Shown one piece after another: positions 1 to 12,888 of a stretch of DNA of 64,000 bases. The position numbers and the translations under genes were made by a program. Positions within the stretch are counted from its first letter, which is position 1; every line of letters starts with the position of its first letter. Source of the DNA: Luteibacter sp. Sphag1AF (GTDB lineage Bacteria; Pseudomonadota; Gammaproteobacteria; Xanthomonadales; Rhodanobacteraceae); NCBI RefSeq assembly GCF_014192715.1, contig NZ_JACHYH010000001.1, positions 1,453,222 to 1,517,221 on the forward strand, in the 5' to 3' direction. Under the pieces are notes generated by a model, which was not told the origin of the DNA, did no database searches, and was given only the letters and a program-made list of their open reading frames with translations.

Positions 1-1
1 T

Positions 2-229
2 GCGGCTGGCATCGTGGACCGCAAGACAGCCACGCGCAACGGTGAACTGGAAATCCGCAAGGACACCTGCGACGGCGAGCGTCTGGCGACCCTGCCGCTG
101 CCGAAGGAAGGCGCCACTACGTTGCACGGCAAGCTGGCTCCGGTCAGCGGAACGCATGATCTGTGCCTGTTCTTTACCGGCAAGCCGGAACAGACCATCC
201 GCGTGCTGGGCGACGTGCAGTTGCTTTGA
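2..229 (+). CDS. C-terminal end of a CBM6-like carbohydrate-binding protein (partial)
   Basis: The window opens inside this gene; only the last 75 codons are present, and no start is visible. The fragment reads as the end of a beta-sandwich of the carbohydrate-binding module 6 type: a stretch around LEIRKDTCDGE followed near the end by GTHDLCLFFTGK, which matches the family pattern of a G-x-HDLYLVF strand. Such modules usually sit at the C-terminus of secreted glycoside hydrolases that act on plant polysaccharides. A GH3 beta-glucosidase lies 4.4 kb away, which fits a polysaccharide-degradation neighbourhood. The catalytic part cannot be named from this window. The gene runs convergent to the Lhr helicase gene with about 20 bases between stops. 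Confidence 0.6.
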   Translation, partial: AAGIVDRKTATRNGELEIRKDTCDGERLATLPLPKEGATTLHGKLAPVSGTHDLCLFFTGKPEQTIRVLGDVQLL

Positions 230-250
230 CCGGGATGTCGCGGCAACCGC

Positions 251-4543
<4,293 letters not shown>

Positions 4544-4674
4544 TGAACCACTTAGATGGGGGCTTACGCGTCCTGTGGCAAGCCACACCCTACACCTTTG
4601 GGGTCGCACGGGTTGCGATGAAAACGTTACTGGCCCACGCTGCCCGATCCCTTCGCGGACGAAAGAGACCGTTC

Positions 4675-6870
4675 ATGACCGCATCCGTGCGCCGCTCGTC
4701 GCTGGCCCTGTCCATCGCCTCCCTTCTTCTGCCTGTGATGGCATCGGCCGCTACGCCGAAACAGCCGTGGATGGATACGTCCCTCACGCCGGACCAGCGG
4801 GCTGACCTCGTGGTCGCCCAGATGACGCAGGAGGAGAAGTTCCGGATCATCCGCGCCGACTTCGGCCAGGAGCACGACGGCATTGCGCCGCCTGAAGGCG
4901 CGCTCGGTTCTGCGGGCTACACGCCGGGTATCGAGCGCCTGGGCATTCCGGCCATCCAGGAAACGGATGCCAGCCTGGGCGTGACCCGTCCGGGTGCGGA
5001 CAAGAGCGGCACGATTTCGCTGCCGGCCGGAACCGTCACAGCGGGCAGCTTCGATCCGGATATCGCTTTCGCAGGCGGCGCCATGGTGGGCGGCGAAGCG
5101 CGCGGAAAGGGTTTCAACGTTCTGCTGGCTGGCGGCGTGAACCTCGTGCGTGATCCGCGTGCAGGCCGCAACTTTGAATACGTGGGCGAAGATCCGCTGC
5201 TGGCCGGTACCATGGCCGGCCACGCCGTGCGTGGCGTGCAGAGCAAGAAAGTCATTTCCACCGTGAAGCACTTCGTGCTCAACGACCTGGAAAGCGGGCG
5301 CAATACGCTCAGCTCCGACATTGATCCGGTCGCCCTGCGCGAGTCGGACCTGCTTGCCTTCCAGATCGCCATTGCCACCGGTGATCCGGGTTCGGTGATG
5401 TGCTCGTACAACCGGCTCAATGGCAAGTACACCTGCGAAGACGAGTGGCTGCTCAACGGCGTCCTGAAGGGCGAATGGGGTTACAAGGGCTACGTGATGT
5501 CCGACTGGGGCTCCGTGCACAGCGCCGGCCCGTCGGTGATGGCGGGTCTGGACCAGCAGTCGGCCGGTGAGGTCTTCGACAAGGAGGTCTACTTCGACAA
5601 GCCCCTGCGTGCCGCGGTCGCCAAGGGCGAAGTGCCGCAGTCGCGTCTGGACAACATGGCCAGGCGCATTCTGCGCAGCATGTTTGCCAAGGGCGTGATT
5701 GATACGCCTGTCGTTCCTTCCAAAGTTCACTATGCCGATGACCGCAAGGTGGCGCAGCGCGCGGCCGAAGCGGGCATCGTGCTTCTGCGCAACCAGAACA
5801 ACGTGCTGCCGATAGCGCGCAACACCCGGTCCATCGTCGTCATCGGCGGTCACGCAGACAAGGGCGTGCTGTCCGGCGGCGGATCTTCGGCGGTTGCCGA
5901 CGTCAACGGCAGCCCCATCGAAGGCCTCGATCCGCAGGGCTGGCCGGGTCCGATGCGTTATCACCCGTCGGCGCCGCTGGACACGATCAAGAGCCTCGCC
6001 AAGGGCAAGGTCACCTTCGACCCGGGCACCGACGTGGACGCCGCCGCGAAACTCGCCGCGGATGCCGACGTGGTCGTGGTGTTCGCCACGCAGTGGGCTG
6101 CGGAGTCGATGGACAACGCGCACATGGTGCTGGACGGCAAGCAGGACGCGCTGATCGCGGCCGTAGCCAAAGCCAATCCGCGCACCGTCGTGGTGCTGGA
6201 AACCAACGGCCCGGTGGTCATGCCTTGGCTGGACAGCGTCGCTGGCGTCATGGAAGCCTGGTATCCGGGCTCCGGTGGCGGTGCGGCCATCGGCCGGCTG
6301 CTCTTCGGCGAGGTATCCCCGTCGGGTCGCCTGCCGATCACCTGGCCGAAGGACGAGTCGCAGCTTCCGCGCCAGACCATCCAGGGCGGCGGCCTCGGTT
6401 CGAAAGAAGCGCCAGCATCCCATGTCGATTACAACATCGAAGGCGCAGACGTCGGCTATCGCTGGTTCGAGAAGCGCAAGCTCCAGCCGCTCTTCCCGTT
6501 CGGCTACGGTCTGACCTACACCAACTTCGCGTACTCCGACTTCGAAACGACCGTCGATGCCTCGGGTCGTCCGGCCGCACGCTTCACGCTGCGCAATACG
6601 GGCAAGACGGAAGGCGCAGAAGTTGCGCAGCTCTACGTCACCGCTCCTGGCGAAACGTCGCGTCTGGCTGGCTGGCGCAAGGTGTGGTTGAAGCCGGGCG
6701 AGAGCCGTCGCGTGGAAATCGTGGCTGATCCGCTCACCGTGGCGCGCTTTGATGCCAAGGCGAACCACTGGCGCGTGGCGGCGGGCACGTACGATGTTCG
6801 CGTGGGTTCGTCTGCCACCAAGACCGAAGGCCATGCCGACGTGAAGCTGCCGGAGTCCGTTCTTCCCTGA
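4675..6870 (+). CDS. Secreted GH3 family beta-glucosidase
   Basis: A glycoside hydrolase family 3 enzyme of 731 residues that should remove terminal beta-linked glucose or xylose from oligosaccharides. The N-terminal 25 residues form a signal peptide ending near MASAA, so the protein is exported to the periplasm or beyond. The GH3 N-terminal barrel carries the substrate-binding KHFVLND motif and the nucleophile aspartate D277 within VMSDWGS. The GH3 C-terminal sandwich follows, and a fibronectin III-like domain closes the protein with FPFGYGLTYTNF at its beginning, the typical three-domain layout. Reading frame continues upstream to 4399 but that part lies over the lhr start and lacks a signal sequence, so the ATG at 4675 was taken. 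The substrate cannot be decided from sequence alone. Confidence 0.93.
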   Translation: MTASVRRSSLALSIASLLLPVMASAATPKQPWMDTSLTPDQRADLVVAQMTQEEKFRIIRADFGQEHDGIAPPEGALGSAGYTPGIERLGIPAIQETDASLGVTRPGADKSGTISLPAGTVTAGSFDPDIAFAGGAMVGGEARGKGFNVLLAGGVNLVRDPRAGRNFEYVGEDPLLAGTMAGHAVRGVQSKKVISTVKHFVLNDLESGRNTLSSDIDPVALRESDLLAFQIAIATGDPGSVMCSYNRLNGKYTCEDEWLLNGVLKGEWGYKGYVMSDWGSVHSAGPSVMAGLDQQSAGEVFDKEVYFDKPLRAAVAKGEVPQSRLDNMARRILRSMFAKGVIDTPVVPSKVHYADDRKVAQRAAEAGIVLLRNQNNVLPIARNTRSIVVIGGHADKGVLSGGGSSAVADVNGSPIEGLDPQGWPGPMRYHPSAPLDTIKSLAKGKVTFDPGTDVDAAAKLAADADVVVVFATQWAAESMDNAHMVLDGKQDALIAAVAKANPRTVVVLETNGPVVMPWLDSVAGVMEAWYPGSGGGAAIGRLLFGEVSPSGRLPITWPKDESQLPRQTIQGGGLGSKEAPASHVDYNIEGADVGYRWFEKRKLQPLFPFGYGLTYTNFAYSDFETTVDASGRPAARFTLRNTGKTEGAEVAQLYVTAPGETSRLAGWRKVWLKPGESRRVEIVADPLTVARFDAKANHWRVAAGTYDVRVGSSATKTEGHADVKLPESVLP

Positions 6871-6921
6871 GTCATGACAAATCCGCGACGCGGTATCGGC
6901 ACAATAGCGCGCCCTCCATGG

Positions 6922-7689
6922 ATGACGCCGATGCGTACCGGATTTGCTCTTGGTCTTCTGACTCTGGCATGTGTAAGCCCCGCCCGCGCCGATCCTCCTG
7001 ATCTGGATCGGCCCGGTGCGGGCTTTGCCACCAGCGTGCTGCCTGCCGGCACGCTGGCGCTGGAGCAAGGGTTGCCCACCTATACCCGTGAGCGCTCCGA
7101 TGGCCTGCTTGATCGCCAGTATTCGGCCGACAGCCTGATCCGCATCGGACTAGGCGGCCCTGTGGAGTTTCAGCTCGGCGGTTCCGCGTTCAATCGGGTG
7201 GAAGAGCGTGGCGCGGGCGTTCGCCGTCATGCGGTCGGTCACGGCGATAGCAGTGCAGCCGTGAAATTCGCTCCGGCGGCATCCGGCGAATTTTCGTGGG
7301 CGGCGCTGGGTCAGGTCACCTTCGCCAATGGTGATGCGGACTTCAGCAACGGCGCACGCCAGTACACGCTGGGCGTCACCGGGCAATGGAATACCAGCGA
7401 CAGCTACTTCACCACGCTGTACGCCAACGTGGATCGTCTGCGCGGGCGCAATACCTGGACCCTGGCGCCGACGTTCGATTTCAAGCTGACCCCGAACTTC
7501 ATGATGTACGCAGAGACCGACGCCATCCACGATGCCGACGACGGCAACGCGTTGCAGTTGGGCGGCGGCGCCGCGTACACGCTGGGCAATCACGTACAGT
7601 TCGATGCGTATGCCCTGCACCGCATCGCGGGCCACGGTGCCAGCTTCATCGCGGGCCTGGGCATCTCGGTGTTTTTCGGGAAGCGCTGA
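6922..7689 (+). CDS. Putative outer-membrane beta-barrel protein, phenol MetA degradation-type transporter family
   Basis: About 255 residues with a cleavable signal peptide (hydrophobic core FALGLLTLACVS, cleavage after PARA). The mature part shows alternating amphipathic strands with many aromatic girdle residues and ends in VFFGKR, as expected of an outer-membrane barrel; the overall pattern resembles the family annotated as MetA-pathway of phenol degradation. No substrate can be inferred. Two close ATGs (6922 and 6931) precede the signal peptide and either may be used. The gene starts about 50 bases after the GH3 stop and may be cotranscribed with it. Confidence 0.65.
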   Translation: MTPMRTGFALGLLTLACVSPARADPPDLDRPGAGFATSVLPAGTLALEQGLPTYTRERSDGLLDRQYSADSLIRIGLGGPVEFQLGGSAFNRVEERGAGVRRHAVGHGDSSAAVKFAPAASGEFSWAALGQVTFANGDADFSNGARQYTLGVTGQWNTSDSYFTTLYANVDRLRGRNTWTLAPTFDFKLTPNFMMYAETDAIHDADDGNALQLGGGAAYTLGNHVQFDAYALHRIAGHGASFIAGLGISVFFGKR

Positions 7690-7693
7690 AGCG

Positions 7694-7858
7694 CTATTTG
7701 CGATTGGCGCGGCGCATGGCGCTGAGCAACCAGCCTGCGAGTGCCAGTCCGATAGCCAGACCGATGATGCTGCCCCACAACGAGCCGTTGCGGCCGTCCA
7801 CGAGATAGCCGACGCCGAAGCCCAGCAGGAGAAACAATGGCAACGGAAGGCAACCCAT
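7694..7858 (-). CDS. Small hydrophobic membrane protein, unknown function
   Basis: A 54-residue protein consisting of two hydrophobic stretches (CLPLPLFLLLGFGVGYLV and SIIGLAIGLALAGWLL) joined by a short DGRNGSLW turn, and ending in a basic RRANRK tail that would lie in the cytoplasm. The gene is convergent to the outer-membrane protein gene with 4 bases between stops. An ATG seven codons upstream is possible. No function can be named. Confidence 0.55.
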   Translation of the reverse strand: MGCLPLPLFLLLGFGVGYLVDGRNGSLWGSIIGLAIGLALAGWLLSAMRRANRK

Positions 7859-7952
7859 GGCGCAATGATACTGCGGCACGGGACAACAGGTTTAGCCCCA
7901 CAGCAGTCTCAGTCCCTTAGCGGAACCCCTTCCCGCAGGATGGATCACCGCG

Positions 7953-7990
7953 CAAAAAACATGGTCCTCACGCTCACGCGTGGGACCATG
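7953..7990 (-). terminator. Rho-independent terminator on the minus strand
   Basis: CATGGTCC (7960-7967) pairs with GGACCATG (7983-7990), extended inward by CACGC/GCGTG with one bulged base. Read on the minus strand, the hairpin is followed by a run of six T. No annotated minus-strand gene ends here, so it may end an unrecognised small RNA, or act in both directions for neighbouring genes. Confidence 0.5.
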
Positions 7991-8232
7991 TTTGCCTTCC
8001 TTGGTAATGACGGGACAGGGACCCGTCGCACGCGGCCCGGCGTAATGCCGACGCGGCGTCTATGCCGATGAAGGGGGGATCGATCTTCCGCAAGCGGGAG
8101 ACGGCGTCCTGCCATCGAGATCGGTCATCGGCAATGCGTTGCCCTGACAGAATCGCTTCGGGCACACCTGCATATTGCGTAGGCGAGCGCTTCGCCGGAA
8201 TAGGAAGATTCTTATTTTTTTGCCAGATATTG

Positions 8233-8250
8233 CCGTACACATGCGTACGG
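8233..8250. promoter_or_regulatory. Inverted repeat upstream of the flavin reductase gene, possible operator
   Basis: CCGTAC and GTACGG are perfect 6-base arms with a 6-base centre, placed about 50 bases before the start codon of the flavin reductase-like gene, a usual position for a repressor or activator site. The binding protein is unknown. Confidence 0.35.
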
Positions 8251-8298
8251 AACTGGCGCAGCAGCTTCGTGGGCGATGGAGGCTGCTATGTTGGCGCC

Positions 8299-8940
8299 AT
8301 GTCTGACACTCATTTCTATAACGTGGCCGACGGCCACGGCCTGCCGCACGATCCGTTCAAGGCCATCGTCGCGCCCCGCCCCATCGGCTGGATTTCCACC
8401 GTGGACTGTCAGGGTCGCGGCAACCTGGCGCCCTACAGTTTCTTCAATGCGTTTTGCGATGCGCCGCCCATCGTGGCGTTTGCGAGCTCTGGTTATAAAG
8501 ACAGCGTGCGCAATGTCGAAGAAACGGGCGAATTTGTCGCCAATCTTGCCGTGCGTTCTCTGGCCGCGCAGATGAATCGAAGCGCTGCGCCCTTCCCGCA
8601 GGGCGAAGACGAGATGCGCGCGGTGGGCCTCACGCCTGCACCGTGCAGGCAGGTACGGGCATCGCGCATCGCTGAATCACCCGCTGCGCTGGAGTGCCGA
8701 CTGCTGCGTATCCTTCCTCTGGAAGACCTCACGGGTGCGTCCACAGACACCTGGGTCGTGTTCGGTCAGGTGGTGGCCGTGCACATCGACAAGACATTTC
8801 TCAAAGAGGGATTGTTCGATACCGGTGCGGCGCAGCCGATCCTGCGGGCCGGCTATCTGGCGGATTACGTGGCGGTCGGCAGCGACACGATGTTTCAGAT
8901 GCGGCGACCGCGTACCGCCGAAGAGGCCCTGAAGCCTTAG
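8299..8940 (+). CDS. Flavin reductase-like domain protein (FMN-binding, DIM6/NTAB family)
   Basis: A 213-residue cytoplasmic protein of the flavin reductase-like split-barrel family. The typical start of the family is clear: FKAIVAPRPIGWISTVD, followed by NLAPYSFFNAFCDAPP, the FMN-phosphate and isoalloxazine binding region, then NVEETGEFVANLA. Members bind FMN and either supply reduced flavin to monooxygenases or act as oxidoreductases on their own. The ATG at 8299 was chosen because the conserved domain starts about 15 residues later; upstream frame-open sequence back to 8062 is not conserved-looking. The gene stands alone, with a possible operator upstream. Confidence 0.85.
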   Translation: MSDTHFYNVADGHGLPHDPFKAIVAPRPIGWISTVDCQGRGNLAPYSFFNAFCDAPPIVAFASSGYKDSVRNVEETGEFVANLAVRSLAAQMNRSAAPFPQGEDEMRAVGLTPAPCRQVRASRIAESPAALECRLLRILPLEDLTGASTDTWVVFGQVVAVHIDKTFLKEGLFDTGAAQPILRAGYLADYVAVGSDTMFQMRRPRTAEEALKP

Positions 8941-9005
8941 TTGGCAAGGCCGCCGCCATGCCCGACCGCGCGGCGCTCGTTCCCGGCGCACGCGGTCGTT
9001 TCAGA

Positions 9006-9179
9006 TCACCCGGCGGTGGGTCGGGCCGCTGACTTGTGTCCGGACGGCTTGCTGGCGCGCTTTGCGGGCGTAGTTGCCGAACGGCTGACGGGCGATGCGG
9101 TGGCGCCCTTGCTTGCCAGGCTGCGTAGCGTGGCCGGATCAGACGATCCGTAGTCGCGTTTGTGCGGTTCTCGCTGCAT
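9006..9179 (-). CDS. Small basic hypothetical protein
   Basis: A possible 57-residue protein, low in complexity and rich in Ser, Ala, Lys and Arg (ending SGHKSAARPTAG), preceded at the right distance by GGAG (GGAGATGACC before the ATG). Its composition suggests a disordered, nucleic-acid-binding or stress-associated small protein, but no family is recognised. The plus strand is also open here (8941-9153); the minus-strand reading is preferred only because of its ribosome-binding site. Confidence 0.35.
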   Translation of the reverse strand: MQREPHKRDYGSSDPATLRSLASKGATASPVSRSATTPAKRASKPSGHKSAARPTAG

Positions 9180-9312
9180 GGTCATCTCCGGTTGGGCCCT
9201 CGGATGTCGAGGGTGAGCCGCCAGAGCGAAAAATTCAGTGGCGTACCGGTGAACGTTTTGTGACATCTGGCGCGCGGAAAATGGCGCACCCAGGCGTCAA
9301 CGCGAGGTGCGT

Positions 9313-10095
9313 TCAGGGCTTGGGCGCGGGTGCCGGCAGCCGTTCGATGAGTTCGGTAGCCAGTTTTTCGTAGTCGTAGTCGAAATGATGATCGCCGGGC
9401 TTTTTGTAGACCGTAACGAACTTCGGCAGCGTGGGGTCTGTGCAGCCACTGTCGTCGGCATCGTCCACGCCGTAGTAGCAGGCCACCGGCGGCTTGCCGC
9501 CCAGCGCAAGAATCGGTGGCATTGCGTCGTAATGGCGCACGGGATTGAGCCACTGCAGGAAATTCTGAGTGGTCGTGGTCCACAGGTTCTTGTGCATGTA
9601 GCCTTCGAGTTCAATCTCGAAGTTGCTGTCGCGGCTCGCCGAGAGCAACACCAGCTGGTCGATCTTCGCGCGGTTGTCGGGCCTGATGTGCGCAAGAATC
9701 GTCGGCAGCACGTCCGCGCCGAATGAGTATCCGATCATCAGCACGCGGTGCTTGCCCCACTGTGCGGTGTATTTGTCCAGCAGCGTGTCCAGATCGTGCG
9801 CTGCTTCCTCGGGCGGCCGCTCCCGCCAGAAGTACTTCATGGCGCTGACGCCCACCACCGGAATGCCGCGCGTCGCAAAAACGCTGCCCAGGCGCTGGTC
9901 GAGGTCTGCCCAGCCGCCATCACCGGAATAAATCACGGTCAGCAGGTCTTCGTGTCCGGCGGGAGGCGCCGTCACGGCCGGCACTTCCACGGTGGCCTTG
10001 GCAATCGGTGTCCGCACCCAGGGATGCCACAGCAGCACCAGCAGAGCGATCAGGACGACAAGCACGAGCAGGCAATAGCGAAGAACTTTTTTCAT
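9313..10095 (-). CDS. VirJ/AcvB-family alpha/beta hydrolase, candidate aminoacyl-phosphatidylglycerol hydrolase
   Basis: A 260-residue protein with an N-terminal membrane anchor (LRYCLLVLVVLIALLVLLW, about residues 5-24) and a periplasmic alpha/beta-hydrolase domain of the VirJ family. The nucleophile elbow is GYSFGAD, followed by VLPTILAHI, and a late histidine lies in DHHFDYDY. Established knowledge: in Agrobacterium and Rhizobium the AcvB protein has a VirJ domain, is encoded next to the MprF homologue LpiA, and hydrolyses lysyl-phosphatidylglycerol. Here the start codon overlaps the mprF stop by 4 bases (ATGA), so the two genes are translationally coupled. I infer that this protein turns over the aminoacylated lipid made by MprF. 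It is a single-domain version, without the duplicated N-terminal half of AcvB. Confidence 0.8.
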   Translation of the reverse strand: MKKVLRYCLLVLVVLIALLVLLWHPWVRTPIAKATVEVPAVTAPPAGHEDLLTVIYSGDGGWADLDQRLGSVFATRGIPVVGVSAMKYFWRERPPEEAAHDLDTLLDKYTAQWGKHRVLMIGYSFGADVLPTILAHIRPDNRAKIDQLVLLSASRDSNFEIELEGYMHKNLWTTTTQNFLQWLNPVRHYDAMPPILALGGKPPVACYYGVDDADDSGCTDPTLPKFVTVYKKPGDHHFDYDYEKLATELIERLPAPAPKP

Positions 10096-12701
10096 CGACG
10101 GACAACACCACTGAGACCACCGGAGATCAGGCTTGCCACGTTGGCCAGCGCCAGCGGGAGCGCAATGCCGCCAGCAACGGCGATATAGCGCGGTTCCCAT
10201 TCCGGGTCGAATTTATCTTTGTAACGATGGAGGCCGCGGAAGTTGTAGAAGCGCTCCCCGCGACCGAAGATCATGGCGCCGAAGCGGCTCCACAGCGGCG
10301 CTGCACGACGATTTTGCAGCCCGGCCAGCGGCGCCATCCCCAGGTTGAACCAGCGATAGCCCTCGGCCCGCGCCCACACCATGAGTTCGATGAACAGGAA
10401 ATCCATGATGCCCGACGGCCCATCCGGCAAGTGGCGCATCAGGTCGACCGATGCTTCCTCGTGGGTGTCGTTGGTGAAGATATTGGCGAACGCGACCATC
10501 CGGTCGCCCTGCCAGACGACCGCCATGGGCGTACGCGACAGGTAAGCCTCGTCAAACAGGCCGAGCGAGAAGCGCTTTTCGCGTACGCGCTTGTCGCGCA
10601 TCCACGCATCGGAAATCACCTTCAACTGCGGAAGTAGCGCAGGTACCTGTTCGGCGGGGAAAATTTCCAGGCGCAAGCCATCGCGGGCCAGTTTGTTGAC
10701 CGTGCCGCGCAGCGTTTTCTTGGACTTGCCATCGAGGTTGAACGTTTCCAGCCGGACCCGCGCTTCTTCGCCGATTTTCAGCAAATTCATGCCAACTTCG
10801 AGGTAAAGGTCCAGATCTTCCGGACGAACCTGATAGAACAGCGGCCAGCCTCCCGCACGTTCGCATTGTTCGCGGAACTGCCAGACCAGCTCGCGCCGGG
10901 CGTCTTCGTCGTCGCCTACGGGATCGCCCATGGCCACCCAGCTGCGGCCCTCGATGTCATACATGATGAAGGCGCGGTCGTCCGGCGCGAAGAGCAGCGT
11001 CTTGTCGCCCACCAGTGCGAGATGGGCCTGCGCCGAAGGGAAGGTCTTGATCAGCGGCAGTGCCCTGGCCAGCTCGGCAGGTCCCGGCGGTGAGCGACGC
11101 GGGCGCGCCGGACGGATCAGGTTGGCCAGCGCGAAGAGCATCACCACGGCGGCCGCACCCACCAGCGCACGCAGCGCGCGAGGCGCACCACCATGGTGGA
11201 AGCTGAATTCCCACCACAGGTTATTGTTGTACTCGACGTGCTTGAAGCTGAACATCACAAGCCAGGTGGCGCAGCCGAGCACCGAGGCGATGGCAAGCAC
11301 CCAGCCCAGCGAGAACGTGGCCCGGAACAGCGAGGCGCGCCGGTAGAAATGCTTGTGCGCAGGCGCCAGCCCTATGGCCAGCAAGGTCAGCAGCGTGGCT
11401 TCCTCGTAGTCGATGCCCTTTAGAAGCGACAGGATCGCGCCCACTACCAGCAACACCAGCGTCAGCCAGTAGGCCGCGTCCAGACGGCGTTGCAGGCCAC
11501 GAGCCAGGATCAGCAGCAGCATGCCGACCACGCTGCTCAGGAAGTGCGATACCTCCACCAGCGGCAGCGGCATGAACCCCCGGAGGATTTCCATGCGGCC
11601 GGGAATGGCCAGCGTGGCGCCGGAGAACAGCAATACCGCACCGCACACCAGGGTCAGGCCGGCGAAGAAAGGCGGGAGCAGGCTGTTGAACCACGGGGTG
11701 AGCAGCGCTGCGTGGCGCAGGCCGCGCGCTTCGCGCCACAGCACCAGGACCGTCGCCACGCACAGCGGCAACAGGTAGTACACGATGCGGAACGCAGCGA
11801 GCGAGCCGAGAATCGGCGCTTCCAGCCCGTGATTGCCCGTGGCGCCGAAGCCGGCCAGCATCACGGCCTCAAAGACGCCAAGGCCGCCGGGCACGTGACT
11901 GATCAGGCCGGCCATCTGCGCGATGACGAAGATGGCGAGGAAATGGCCAAATCCGCCGGCGATCTCTTCCGGCATCAGGACGTAGAGCACGCCCGCTGCC
12001 AGGCCCCAGTCCAGGGCGCCGATCAGAATCTGCCGTGCCGCCACCTTCGGCGCGGGCAGGGAGACCCGCCAGCGGAAGATGCGGAGCGGTCGCTTCACCA
12101 TCAGCGAACCCAGGAACCAGGCCAGCGGCACCATCGTCAGCAGCAGCGCCAGGGGCACGCGCAGGCTGGCCAGCGGCACGTCGGCAGGGATCGGCACCAG
12201 CAGCAGGGTCACGCCGGTCAGGGCGGCCAGGCCCAGCCAGAAGCTCAGCGTGGTGTAGAGCACCACCCTGGCGACTTCGACCGTCGACAGGCCAGCCTGG
12301 ATGTAGAAGCGGTAGCGGATCGAACCGGACACCAGCAGCGACATGCCCAGCGCATTGCTGAAGGCATAGCTGATGAACGAAATCAGTCCCACCCGCCGCA
12401 TGGGCAGGCGCTTGCCCACACTGTCCAGGCCAAACCAGTCGTACAGGGTCATGACCCCGTACCCCAGCGCGGTAAGGAGCACGGCGATGCCGATCTGGTT
12501 GTTGGGCAGCGCGTGGAAGTAGGCGGCGATCTGCCGGTAGGTGACCTCGGTCGCCATGGCGTGCAGCGCCCACAGCGCCAGGCACAACAGAACGACGGAC
12601 AGCAGCGGGCCTCCCGCCCTACGCAGCAGGGTTACAAACACCGCCGGGCGAACCAGCGCGCTGTCACTTGTTGGAACCGCCGCTCCCCTTTCCTGCTCCA
12701 C
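10092..12701 (-). CDS. mprF: Bifunctional lysylphosphatidylglycerol flippase/synthetase MprF
   Basis: An inner-membrane protein of about 869 residues. The N-terminal two thirds contain roughly 14 hydrophobic segments (flippase domain with the SHVPGGLGVFEAVML signature), and the C-terminal third is the soluble GNAT-like DUF2156 synthase domain (FAPDDRAFIMYDIEGRSWVAMGDPVG-type region, then NIFTNDTHEEASVDLMRH and GIMDFLFIELM). MprF transfers lysine or alanine from tRNA to phosphatidylglycerol and flips the product, lowering the negative surface charge and protecting against cationic peptides and acid. The start is uncertain: an ATG at 12791 is in frame but the added 30 residues look non-coding, so the GTG at 12701 was chosen; an AGG lies close in front of it. 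The operon continues with the VirJ-family hydrolase gene. Confidence 0.88.
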   Translation of the reverse strand: MEQERGAAVPTSDSALVRPAVFVTLLRRAGGPLLSVVLLCLALWALHAMATEVTYRQIAAYFHALPNNQIGIAVLLTALGYGVMTLYDWFGLDSVGKRLPMRRVGLISFISYAFSNALGMSLLVSGSIRYRFYIQAGLSTVEVARVVLYTTLSFWLGLAALTGVTLLLVPIPADVPLASLRVPLALLLTMVPLAWFLGSLMVKRPLRIFRWRVSLPAPKVAARQILIGALDWGLAAGVLYVLMPEEIAGGFGHFLAIFVIAQMAGLISHVPGGLGVFEAVMLAGFGATGNHGLEAPILGSLAAFRIVYYLLPLCVATVLVLWREARGLRHAALLTPWFNSLLPPFFAGLTLVCGAVLLFSGATLAIPGRMEILRGFMPLPLVEVSHFLSSVVGMLLLILARGLQRRLDAAYWLTLVLLVVGAILSLLKGIDYEEATLLTLLAIGLAPAHKHFYRRASLFRATFSLGWVLAIASVLGCATWLVMFSFKHVEYNNNLWWEFSFHHGGAPRALRALVGAAAVVMLFALANLIRPARPRRSPPGPAELARALPLIKTFPSAQAHLALVGDKTLLFAPDDRAFIMYDIEGRSWVAMGDPVGDDEDARRELVWQFREQCERAGGWPLFYQVRPEDLDLYLEVGMNLLKIGEEARVRLETFNLDGKSKKTLRGTVNKLARDGLRLEIFPAEQVPALLPQLKVISDAWMRDKRVREKRFSLGLFDEAYLSRTPMAVVWQGDRMVAFANIFTNDTHEEASVDLMRHLPDGPSGIMDFLFIELMVWARAEGYRWFNLGMAPLAGLQNRRAAPLWSRFGAMIFGRGERFYNFRGLHRYKDKFDPEWEPRYIAVAGGIALPLALANVASLISGGLSGVVRR

Positions 12702-12888
12702 TGGCCTGATGGCTCCAAACGCATTCGTAAAGTCGTGTAGGGTGCCACAGTGAACGTGGTAAGGCGTAGACGCAATGCACGCGTCAGCCAACCGGAAAGG
12801 TTGCCGTAAGGTGACAGCCTGAACCTAGTGAGCTACACAAGTGGACCTGAACGTCCCAGACCGCCCATCACGCGCCACGCGAGGTTCC

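Larger units (their letters stand above)
7859..8298. other. Intergenic region with an orphan minus-strand terminator
   Basis: No convincing protein gene is visible here. The stretch contains a terminator-like hairpin pointing to the minus strand (7953-7990), an AT-rich patch at about 8205-8230 that may hold the promoter of the flavin reductase gene, and a short inverted repeat at 8233-8250. Reading frames inside it have arginine-rich, unlikely compositions. Confidence 0.5.

Noticed and set aside
4627..7068. 813-residue open frame on the minus strand opposite the GH3 gene
   Set aside because: It is the GC-rich antisense of a clear beta-glucosidase; composition is His, Arg and Gly-rich without domains.
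7880..7945. Possible TPP riboswitch because of a CTGAGA sequence on the minus strand
   Set aside because: The second conserved half of the riboswitch is absent and no thiamine gene is near.
8941..9153. 70-residue plus-strand frame after the flavin reductase gene
   Set aside because: Low-complexity Ala/Pro/Arg composition and no ribosome site; the opposite strand has a better, though weak, case.
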